This document shows, piece after piece, positions 1 to 6,357 of a stretch of 10,556 bases of DNA. Origin of the DNA: an uncultured Collinsella sp. (GTDB lineage Bacteria; Actinomycetota; Coriobacteriia; Coriobacteriales; Coriobacteriaceae); the NCBI GenBank assembly GCA_958427975.1, contig CAUAEH010000058.1:1-10556 (forward strand). Reading direction: 5' to 3'. The notes under the pieces were generated by a model, which searched no databases, was not told the DNA's origin, and saw only the letters and a program-made list of their open reading frames with translations. The number at the start of each line of letters is the position of its first letter. The stretch's first letter is position 1. The translations under genes were made by a program, and so were the position numbers.

Positions 1-482
1 GCATTGCCGGCGACGAGTTCGACCAGGCTATCCTCACCCATGTTCGCGATGCCTACAACCTGGCTATCGGCGAGCGCACGGCCGAGGACATCAAGATCAA
101 GGTCGGCTCTGCCGTGCCGCTCAAGGATGAGCTCGACGTCGAGGTCAACGGACGCGACGTTATCACGGGCCTACCCAAGACCGTGCGTATCGAGAGCGAG
201 GAGATTCGTCGCGCGCTCAACAAGCCGCTCGACGAGATGGCCAAGGCCGTCAAGGACGCACTCGACGCTACGCCTCCCGATCTTGCCTCGGACCTTATGT
301 ACTACGGCATTTTGCTGACTGGTGGCGGCGCGCTGCTGCGCGGTCTCGACGTGCGCCTGCGCGATGAGACCGGTGTTTCTGTCAACGTCAGCCCCACGGC
401 GCTCGATAACGTCGTTAACGGCTGTGCCCGCGTGCTCGAGGCCAATGCGTTTGATGGCGGCTTCGTCCAGACCAATGCTTAA
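1..482 (+). CDS. mreB: Rod shape-determining protein MreB, C-terminal part (5' end outside window)
   Basis: This is the bacterial actin homologue. It polymerises with ATP on the inner face of the membrane and positions the cell-wall elongation machinery. The window opens inside the gene; the reading frame begins at base 3, and 159 residues are visible before TAA at 480-482, roughly the C-terminal half of a normal ~340-residue MreB. Recognisable MreB stretches are GDEFDQAI near the visible start, the IGERTAEDIKIKVGSA segment, and the nucleotide-binding loop LLTGGGALLRGLD (bases about 312-347), which is the actin/Hsp70-fold adenosine/phosphate motif. The C-terminus PTALDNVVNGCARVLE is also typical. 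The N-lobe with its phosphate-1 motif and any membrane-binding helix is upstream and cannot be assessed. It is followed by mreC after 21 bases, the standard mreBCD order, which excludes the related chaperones and FtsA. Confidence 0.95.
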   Translation, partial: IAGDEFDQAILTHVRDAYNLAIGERTAEDIKIKVGSAVPLKDELDVEVNGRDVITGLPKTVRIESEEIRRALNKPLDEMAKAVKDALDATPPDLASDLMYYGILLTGGGALLRGLDVRLRDETGVSVNVSPTALDNVVNGCARVLEANAFDGGFVQTNA

Positions 483-489
483 TTTCCAA

Positions 490-497
490 AAGGTGGA
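490..497 (+). promoter_or_regulatory. Shine-Dalgarno site that selects the TTG start of mreC
   Basis: The sequence AAGGTGGA lies in the 21-base mreB-mreC gap, with 7 bases between its last G pair (496) and the TTG at 504. Its strength and spacing are the reason for preferring the TTG over the later in-frame ATG at 561, which has only a weak purine run in front of it. Confidence 0.7.
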
Positions 498-503
498 TTC
501 CAT

Positions 504-1502
504 TTGGCACGATCTTCGGGTTTCTCCACAAATCTGAATACCAAGCGACAATCAACGGGTATGCGCCCGTTGATTGTTTTCAGCCTGATTTCGGTGTTGC
601 TGCTCACGTTTTACATCCGCGAGGGCGAGGCAGGGCCGATTCATGCCGTGCGTTCGGGCGTAACGACGATTACCTCGCCGGTGCGCTTTGTGGGCTCGGC
701 CGTGGCGGCTCCCTTCAATGCGATCGGCAACGTGTTCTCTAACCTTACGGCGTCGCAGGACACGCTTGACGAGCTTAAGAAGCAAAACGAGGAACTGACC
801 TCTAAGGTTGCCGAGCTCTCCGAGGCTCAAAAGACCGCCGAGCGTCTGGAGGGGCTGGTCGGCCTGCAGTCGACCTATAACCTCAAATCGACCGCTGCTC
901 GTATCGTTGGTGCCTCTGGCGATGCCTGGACCTCGACCGTTACCATCGACAAGGGCTCTGCCGACGGCCTTACCATCAACATGCCCGTGACGAGTTCTGC
1001 CGGTGTTATCGGCCAGATTATCGAGGTATCGGCCAAAACGTCGACCGTGCGCTTGATTAGCGACGAGAACTCGGGCGTGTCCGCCATGGTGCAGGACACG
1101 CGCGCCCAGGGCATGCTGCAGGGTCAGGCTGACGGCACGCTGCGTCTTGAGTACGTGAGCGTCGACTCCGACGTTAAGGTTGGCGACATCATCGTGACCT
1201 CGGGCATCGGTGGCGTGTTCCCCAAGGGTCTACCGCTCGGCACCGTCTCGTCGGTTGAGAAATCGGCAAACGATGTGTACTACACCATTGTGGTGCGCGC
1301 TCAGACGACGGCCGAGAACAACGAGGAAGTGCTGGTCATTACCTCGCTGACCGACGAACAGTCGGCCTCGGATGAGGACGTGAGTACGGCCAACAGCACG
1401 CCGCAGGGAACGTCGCGCGATGCTGCGACCAAGACGAAGGACGAGAGTTCGGATGACAGTTCCGACACGTCCGAGACGACCGATTCCGGCTCGAGCGAAT
1501 AG
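504..1502 (+). CDS. mreC: Rod shape-determining protein MreC
   Basis: MreC is a bitopic membrane protein whose extracytoplasmic beta domain binds and activates PBP2 and links MreB/MreD/RodA. The 332-residue product shows a basic cytoplasmic tail (1-20), one membrane span (about 22-38, RPLIVFSLISVLLLTFYI), a coiled coil (about 81-118, rich in K/E/L heptads), and the MreC beta core (about 121-281) with the landmarks ARIVGASGDAW, VIGQIIEV and GDIIVTSGIGGVFPKGLPLG. Residues about 284-332 form a low-complexity Ser/Thr/Asp/Glu tail beyond the core, longer than in many MreC proteins. The TTG start is chosen for its strong, well-spaced SD. An in-frame ATG at 561 would give a 313-residue protein that keeps the membrane span. 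The ATG lies in the loop of a perfect hairpin at 548-577. Stop TAG ends at 1502, only 11 bases before the preferred mreD start. Confidence 0.95.
   Translation: MARSSGFSTNLNTKRQSTGMRPLIVFSLISVLLLTFYIREGEAGPIHAVRSGVTTITSPVRFVGSAVAAPFNAIGNVFSNLTASQDTLDELKKQNEELTSKVAELSEAQKTAERLEGLVGLQSTYNLKSTAARIVGASGDAWTSTVTIDKGSADGLTINMPVTSSAGVIGQIIEVSAKTSTVRLISDENSGVSAMVQDTRAQGMLQGQADGTLRLEYVSVDSDVKVGDIIVTSGIGGVFPKGLPLGTVSSVEKSANDVYYTIVVRAQTTAENNEEVLVITSLTDEQSASDEDVSTANSTPQGTSRDAATKTKDESSDDSSDTSETTDSGSSE
548..577 (+). promoter_or_regulatory. Perfect 12-bp inverted repeat (terminator-like hairpin) inside the 5' end of mreC
   Basis: The left arm ACAATCAACGGG (548-559) and the right arm CCCGTTGATTGT (566-577) are exactly complementary over 12 base pairs, with a 6-base loop TATGCG (560-565). 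The right arm runs into T577-T580. Stem plus T-run resembles a short-tailed intrinsic terminator or attenuator, yet it sits inside codons 15-25 of mreC. The in-frame ATG codon 20 of mreC (561-563) is in the loop. The structure is read directly from the sequence. A role in lowering mreC and downstream expression relative to mreB is inference. Confidence 0.75.
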
Positions 1503-1506
1503 GGGG
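1501..1506 (+). promoter_or_regulatory. Shine-Dalgarno site of mreD, overlapping the mreC stop codon
   Basis: AGGGGG begins within the mreC stop TAG. It leaves 7 bases to the ATG at 1514 but only 1 base to the ATG at 1508, so it supports the 1514 start of mreD. Confidence 0.6.
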
Positions 1507-1513
1507 CATGTCC

Positions 1514-2080
1514 ATGGATCTACACGAGCAGGGGATGAGCTCCCGTACGTTTGTAATCGCCGCCATCGTGTGCGTGCTGCTGCAGGCAGGCCTGGCACCG
1601 CAGATCTCCATTGCGGGCGGTCGCGTTAACTTCATGATTATCCTGGTGTGCCTAAGCGTGTTCTCGGGCGACCCGACCCGTGCCGTCGTGTGCGGTTTTT
1701 GCAGCGGCTTGTTTTATGACCTGTCCGCTGCCGTGCCGGTGGGCGTTATGTCGCTCCTGCTGACCGTGGGTTCTTTTGCCTTGGTGCACAGCGCCGTCGG
1801 TCAGACGGGCGGTACCCCGAGTGCGCGCGGCGTCACTGTGGGCACCTTTGCGCTCGTCATTAATGTGATCTACAGCATCATCTTGCTGTTTATGGGTTTG
1901 GAGACGAGCTTTGTGGTGGCGATCTTCGGCCATGCGCTGCCGTCCTCGATCCTGACGGGTCTGGTTGCCATTCCGTTTTTGATGTCCGGCGTCGTGCCGC
2001 AGTCCGGCTATGGATTCTCCGCACGTGGCGGACGCCAGGCGGGTATGCGCTTTAAGCCCAAGACCCGCAAGCTCAAATAG
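1514..2080 (+). CDS. mreD: Rod shape-determining protein MreD
   Basis: MreD is the small polytopic membrane component of the elongasome and associates with MreC in the MreB-PBP2-RodA complex. The 188-residue product is mostly hydrophobic with about five or six spans: roughly 12-30, 38-51, 56-70, 73-95, 107-127 and 131-160. The family hallmark is GFCSGLFYDL followed by a G (about 61-77), the G-x-GL-x-D pattern of MreD. The C-terminus (about 164-188) is strongly basic (RGGRQAGMRFKPKTRKLK) and by the positive-inside rule should be cytoplasmic, where it could contact MreB or anionic lipid; that is inference. An ATG two codons upstream (1508) is possible but has unsuitable SD spacing. The gene lies between mreC and mrdA with gaps of 11 and 13 bases, consistent with co-translation. 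Confidence 0.92.
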   Translation: MDLHEQGMSSRTFVIAAIVCVLLQAGLAPQISIAGGRVNFMIILVCLSVFSGDPTRAVVCGFCSGLFYDLSAAVPVGVMSLLLTVGSFALVHSAVGQTGGTPSARGVTVGTFALVINVIYSIILLFMGLETSFVVAIFGHALPSSILTGLVAIPFLMSGVVPQSGYGFSARGGRQAGMRFKPKTRKLK

Positions 2081-2093
2081 GGGAGGCCCGTAG

Positions 2094-4163
2094 ATGTCTT
2101 CCCAGTTGACGGTTATTATCGCCGGTATCGTGCTGGTTGTGGCCATCGTGGTCGCGCTGGTCATCATGCGTCGTGGCGATTCCCGTTTTACCTACGATAC
2201 GCAGCATGGAACGGCCCCGCGCGCCACCGAGGGTGAGGGCAATACCGCGGCGACCGCCTTTAAGGGCCGCTTTTCCATCCTCACCACGGGTGTGGGCGCG
2301 ATGTTTGCGGCGCTTGCCGTCAAGCTGTGGGGCATGCAGATGGTCTCATCGGACTATTACGAGAAGCAGGCCAATAGTAATCAGACTCGCACCGTTACAA
2401 CACCCGCTGTGCGCGGTCGCATCCTCGACCGCAATGGCGTGGCGCTTGTCCAGAACCGTCCCTCACTTGCTGTCGTGGCCTACCGCGACCTTGCCGAGGA
2501 TGAGGTTCTGGTTCGCCATCTTGCCAACGTGCTTGGAATGCCTTACGTGGCGGTCCTTCGCAATATTCAGGACAATACAGAGGGCGCTCAGAGCCTGCAT
2601 ACCATCGCGACGGACGTCCGTCGCTCCACGGTTGCCTATATTCAGGAGCATGCCGGCGAGTTCCCGGGCGTCAAGATTGCCGAGCGTACCGAGCGTCAGT
2701 ATCCATATGGCGAGACGGCATGCCATATCTTGGGCTATACCGGCACCATTACCTCCGAGCAGCTCGAGGCCCAGAATAAGAAAACCTCTGGCGATGATGA
2801 TGCTTCTGCTGGCAAGATTACGTACCAGTCGGGCGATATCGTGGGCCAGGCGGGCGTTGAGAGCTACTACGAAAACCTGCTGCAGGGTATTCGTGGCGAG
2901 CAGACCGTCAAGGTCGATGCCTCGGGCAATGTGACCGGTCAGGCCGGCGCCGTGCCCGCGAAGGCCGGCTCCGACATTAAGCTCACGCTCGACCTTAAGA
3001 TTCAACAGGCCTGTGAGACGGCGCTGGCGAGCGCTATCGAGCTTGCCAAGACCACTGGCTACAGCAATGCCGGCAACGGCGCTGTGGTGTGTCTCGATCC
3101 CAACAATGGCGAGATCCTGGGCATGGCGAGCCAGCCCAAGTTCGATCCGTCCGTCTTTATCGGCGGCGTCTCAAATGACGTGTGGACCGAGCTCAATGAT
3201 GACAAGGGTTCGCACCCGCTGCTCAACCGCGCCATTAGCGGACAGTACATGTCGGCCTCGACCATCAAGCCGCTCTCGGCACTGGCCGGTCTTGAGTTTG
3301 GAACCTACACGTCGGGGCAGACGACCAACTGCACGGGTTATTGGACGGGTCTGGGCAAGTCGTGGGGCAAGTACTGCTGGCTGCATTCCGGCCACGGCAC
3401 CATGACGCTGCAGTCGGGTATCGCCAACTCGTGCGACCCCGTCTTCTACGACATGGGCAAGGCGTTCTTTTATGACGAGCAACATCCCGAGGGCCTGCAG
3501 GAGGTCTTTCGTCGCTGGGGTCTAGGCAAGACCTGCGGTATCGATCTGCCGAGTGAGGGCGCGGGCCGTATTCCCGATGCCGAGTGGAAAGAGTCGTACT
3601 TCACCGACGCCTCTGCCGAGGATCGCAAGTGGAATGCCGGCGATATGACCAACATTGCCATCGGTCAGGGTGACATCCTGGTGACGCCCCTGCAGATGGC
3701 GTGTGCCTATATGGGTCTTGCCAACGGCGGCAAACAGTACGTGCCTCACGTGTTTTTGTCTGCCGTGTCGCGCGATGGTGACGGCGATGCCTATAAGTAC
3801 AACGGAAAGGGCAAGAAGAAGCGCCTGGAGGCCAAGATCAACAGCGATTCGGATTTGGCTCTTGTTCGCAACGGCATGCACGACGTGATTTATACGGCAT
3901 CGACGTCCCTGGCGGCTCACTTTGGCACCCTGACGCCTCAGGTATACGGCAAGTCGGGCACGGGCGAGAAAAGCGGCGAGGACGAATACGCGTGGTTCTG
4001 CGCCTATGCACCGGCCGATGATCCCAAGTATGTCATCGCTACTGTCCTGGAGCAGGGCGGCGGTGGCTCAGATACCGCGATGCATGTCGTGCGTGACGTG
4101 CTCGGCGTGATTTATGACGAGCCCGATACCTCTTCGGCCTCGGGCGATTCTTCGGTTCGATAG
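2094..4163 (+). CDS. mrdA: Penicillin-binding protein 2 (elongasome peptidoglycan D,D-transpeptidase)
   Basis: This class B PBP cross-links lateral-wall peptidoglycan as partner of RodA. The 689-residue protein has a hydrophobic segment at about 5-24, a second at about 58-80 that aligns with the usual PBP2 anchor (leading into LWGMQMVSSDYYEKQA), a dimerisation/pedestal region (about 90-290, with TPAVRGRILDRNG), and the transpeptidase domain (about 300-675). Catalytic motifs are all present: S389-T-I-K392 (acylated serine), S446-C-D448 (the SxD variant usual for PBP2) and K620-S-G-T623. Cysteines 413 and 428 flank a GYW...KYCW segment before GHG and might pair outside the cell. The start follows a good SD (GGGAGG, 2081-2086, 7-base spacing). 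The unusual feature is two N-terminal membrane segments instead of one. A small acidic insertion (about 229-240) lies in the pedestal. Neighbours mreD and rodA confirm PBP2 rather than the divisome FtsI. Confidence 0.95.
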   Translation: MSSQLTVIIAGIVLVVAIVVALVIMRRGDSRFTYDTQHGTAPRATEGEGNTAATAFKGRFSILTTGVGAMFAALAVKLWGMQMVSSDYYEKQANSNQTRTVTTPAVRGRILDRNGVALVQNRPSLAVVAYRDLAEDEVLVRHLANVLGMPYVAVLRNIQDNTEGAQSLHTIATDVRRSTVAYIQEHAGEFPGVKIAERTERQYPYGETACHILGYTGTITSEQLEAQNKKTSGDDDASAGKITYQSGDIVGQAGVESYYENLLQGIRGEQTVKVDASGNVTGQAGAVPAKAGSDIKLTLDLKIQQACETALASAIELAKTTGYSNAGNGAVVCLDPNNGEILGMASQPKFDPSVFIGGVSNDVWTELNDDKGSHPLLNRAISGQYMSASTIKPLSALAGLEFGTYTSGQTTNCTGYWTGLGKSWGKYCWLHSGHGTMTLQSGIANSCDPVFYDMGKAFFYDEQHPEGLQEVFRRWGLGKTCGIDLPSEGAGRIPDAEWKESYFTDASAEDRKWNAGDMTNIAIGQGDILVTPLQMACAYMGLANGGKQYVPHVFLSAVSRDGDGDAYKYNGKGKKKRLEAKINSDSDLALVRNGMHDVIYTASTSLAAHFGTLTPQVYGKSGTGEKSGEDEYAWFCAYAPADDPKYVIATVLEQGGGGSDTAMHVVRDVLGVIYDEPDTSSASGDSSVR

Positions 4164-4172
4164 GATGTTGCG

Positions 4173-5399
4173 ATGGATTTTTCTCCGGCGGATCTGTTCC
4201 GTTCAACCAAGACCGGCTCTCGCAGCAGCCTGGACCGCGTCAACAAGCAACTTTCGGCCTCGCGCGGCACGTTTCGCCAAAAGGTGCATATCGGTGTGCT
4301 TGTGGCTACTGTGGCGCTCGTCGCCTACGGTGCCATCATTATCTGGTCGGCTTCGCAGTTTAAGGCCGATGCTTCGTTCTCACGCCATCTGCTGGGAATT
4401 GGCATCGGAGCGGTGCTGGCGGTGCTCGTCTGGCGAACCGACCTGCGCGGTATTTCCAATTTCTCGACGGCGTTGCTCGTCATCGACCTGATCGTGATCC
4501 TCTCGCCCAAGATTCCGGGTCTGTCCTATACGGGCGGTCTGGGCATGACGGGCTGGATCAAGATTCCCGGTATCGGCTTGACATTCCAGCCGGTTGAGCT
4601 TGCCAAGCTCATCACCATCTTCTTTATTGCTATGCTTGGCTCGCAGTATAACGGTCGCATCGATACCGTTCGCGACTACGTCAAGCTCTGCGGCATGCTG
4701 TCCATTCCGTTTTTGGCCGTCGTTGCCATGGGCGACCTGGGATCGGGCCTGGTCGTGCTGGTTTCTGGCGCTATCGTCATCTGTATGAGCGGTGCACGCC
4801 GCGAATGGGTGCTGTCGACCCTGGCCCTGCTTGTGGGCCTGGTGGCCCTCGTTCTGGCGCTTGATTCGGTCTTTGATTCGTTGCTCGGCCATGATGTGCT
4901 CATCAAGCAGTATCAGATGAACCGTCTGACGGTCTTTATCGACCCCGATAATGCCGATTCGGACGATGCGTACAATCTGCAGCAGTCGTTGATCGCGGTC
5001 GGCTCGGGCGGCTTCTTTGGTAAGGGCCTGGGCCATGCGACGCAGTCGGCCGGCGGCTTTCTGCCTGAGTTCCACACCGACTTCGTCTTCGCCTTTTTGT
5101 CCGAGACCTTTGGCTTCTGCGGCTCCTTTTTGCTCCTGTGCCTCTACGTACTGTTGATCTTTTCGACGATTCGCGTCGCCTTTAAGTGTGAGTCCCTGTT
5201 CCTGCGCCTATCGTGCGTGGGCATCGTTGGCATGTGGGCGTTCCAGACCTTCGAAAACATCGGCATGTGCATCGGCATGATGCCGATTACCGGTATTCCG
5301 CTGCCGTTTATTAGCTTCGGTTCGTCTTCGATGATGATTCAGCTGCTGACGGTGGGTATCGTACAATCCATATGGCGGCATCGTTCGGGCGCCGCGTAA
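4173..5399 (+). CDS. rodA: SEDS peptidoglycan glycosyltransferase RodA
   Basis: RodA polymerises lipid II into glycan strands with PBP2 as cognate transpeptidase. The 408-residue protein has about ten membrane spans from residue 39 onward. SEDS landmarks are TGWIKIPGIGLTFQPVELAK (about 126-145), the extracytoplasmic loop YQMNRLTVFIDP (247-258) that carries the conserved acidic residues, QQSLIAVGSGGFFGKGLG (270-287), FLPEFHTDFVFAFLSETFG (296-314) and the terminal PITGIPLPFISFGSSSM (371-387). Assignment to RodA rather than FtsW rests on position next to mrdA in the mre cluster. A 38-residue Ser/Lys/Arg-rich N-terminal tail precedes the first span, longer than in typical RodA. The SD is weak (AGGA overlapping the mrdA stop, 4162-4165), so translation may be coupled to mrdA, which ends 9 bases upstream. 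Confidence 0.95.
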   Translation: MDFSPADLFRSTKTGSRSSLDRVNKQLSASRGTFRQKVHIGVLVATVALVAYGAIIIWSASQFKADASFSRHLLGIGIGAVLAVLVWRTDLRGISNFSTALLVIDLIVILSPKIPGLSYTGGLGMTGWIKIPGIGLTFQPVELAKLITIFFIAMLGSQYNGRIDTVRDYVKLCGMLSIPFLAVVAMGDLGSGLVVLVSGAIVICMSGARREWVLSTLALLVGLVALVLALDSVFDSLLGHDVLIKQYQMNRLTVFIDPDNADSDDAYNLQQSLIAVGSGGFFGKGLGHATQSAGGFLPEFHTDFVFAFLSETFGFCGSFLLLCLYVLLIFSTIRVAFKCESLFLRLSCVGIVGMWAFQTFENIGMCIGMMPITGIPLPFISFGSSSMMIQLLTVGIVQSIWRHRSGAA

Positions 5400-5417
5400 C
5401 CGCTGGAGGGGTTTGCT

Positions 5418-6347
5418 ATGAAAATTCCCGTAGATAAGCTGACCCGCGCTTTTAAGATGGGCGCGTCCGTTAAGAAGGATTCCGATACGCCGGTGCGCGT
5501 CTCGGTCTATCTGGATTCTTCCGCCTCGCGCTTTCTGGCCGAGACGGTGCGTGACGCCTTTGTGCCGCAGACGACCTCGGGCATTGTGCGCGTCGAGCGT
5601 CTGGGGGAGGAGCGAATTGCTCCAAAGACCGATACCGATGTGGTGCTGGTGCTCTCGTGTGGTTCCGACCGCTTGGAGAGTGCCGTGCAGGAGCTCGTGA
5701 TCGCCGGCGCGCCCGTGTGCGTGCTTGCCGAGTCTGCTGTGGAGGTGCCGTTTATCGAGGAGTCCACGCCCATGCTCGGCGTGGTGGCGGCAACCGATAA
5801 GACGTATCTGCTCGAGACGCTTGCCCGCTGGATTCTCGATCGCACCGACAGGGAAACGGCTTTTGCGGCGAACTTTGCCTTCATGCGCATCGCGGCGGCC
5901 AATCGTATCATCACCTCGTGCGCGCTCACCAATATGGCGACCGGTGCGCTGGTGTTTTTGCCGGGCGCCGATTATTCCGTTATGGCGCTGGCGCAGGTGG
6001 GCATGCTCTTTGAGCTCGCTGCCGTCTTTGGACGCGGCATTAAGCCTGAGCGCGGCTACGAGGTCGCGGGCGTGCTTGCCGGCGGTCTTGTGATCCGAGC
6101 GGTCACCCGCGCACTTGTCAAGCAGACGCCGCATATTGGGTTTGCCGTCAAGGCGCTCACTGCCGCCGCGGGCACCTATGGCATGGGCCGTGCGCTCGTT
6201 TCGCTCTACGAGCGCGATGTCGACTACAGCCGTGCCAACGAGGTGGTCACTGCCACGTTCTCCCGCGTTCGCGATCTGGTGACCACTGTCGCGGGCGCTA
6301 CCCGTCCTATGGCGTCCTATCAGGACGCATCAGATCTCGCTGCTTAG
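5418..6347 (+). CDS. DUF697/YcjF-like membrane-associated protein of unknown function
   Basis: The exact function is not known. The 309-residue product has two parts. Residues about 26-130 look like a small alpha/beta domain with alternating strands (VRVSVYLD, DTDVVLVLSC, APVCVLAES, MLGVVAAT) and no P-loop or other catalytic motif I can identify. Residues about 148-266 resemble the DUF697 domain found in YcjF-type proteins and at the end of some GTPases: the pattern FLPGADYSVMALAQVGMLFELAAVFG, then RGYEVAGVLAGGLVIRAV, then a Gly/Ala-rich helix ending in TYGMGRAL. Several segments (about 165-181, 186-205, 215-232) are hydrophobic enough to dip into or cross the membrane. The SD GGAGGGG (5405-5411, 6-base spacing) fixes the ATG start. 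It sits 18 bases after rodA and 10 before the radical SAM gene, suggesting co-expression with the Rod system; a role there is only inference. The DUF697 call is moderate. Confidence 0.75.
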   Translation: MKIPVDKLTRAFKMGASVKKDSDTPVRVSVYLDSSASRFLAETVRDAFVPQTTSGIVRVERLGEERIAPKTDTDVVLVLSCGSDRLESAVQELVIAGAPVCVLAESAVEVPFIEESTPMLGVVAATDKTYLLETLARWILDRTDRETAFAANFAFMRIAAANRIITSCALTNMATGALVFLPGADYSVMALAQVGMLFELAAVFGRGIKPERGYEVAGVLAGGLVIRAVTRALVKQTPHIGFAVKALTAAAGTYGMGRALVSLYERDVDYSRANEVVTATFSRVRDLVTTVAGATRPMASYQDASDLAA

Positions 6348-6350
6348 GGG
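6345..6350 (+). promoter_or_regulatory. Shine-Dalgarno site for the TTG start of the radical SAM gene
   Basis: TAGGGG overlaps the stop codon of the upstream gene and leaves 7 bases to the TTG at 6358. No ATG or GTG in that frame lies before the conserved N-terminal region, so this SD decides the start. Confidence 0.55.
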
Positions 6351-6357
6351 TTTTCCG

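Noticed and set aside
1508..1513. ATG at 1508 as the mreD start
   Set aside because: Only 1 base separates it from the AGGGGG site, whereas the ATG at 1514 has 7-base spacing. The two-residue difference is minor and remains possible.
2137..2934. 265-residue plus-strand frame inside mrdA
   Set aside because: It is R/S/P-rich out-of-frame translation of the PBP2 gene, whose own frame carries all catalytic motifs.
5208..6134. 308-residue open frame on the minus strand across the end of rodA and most of the DUF697 gene
   Set aside because: It is antisense to two convincing genes, its translation is rich in R, H and G without family features, and such long shadows are expected from GC-rich codon bias.
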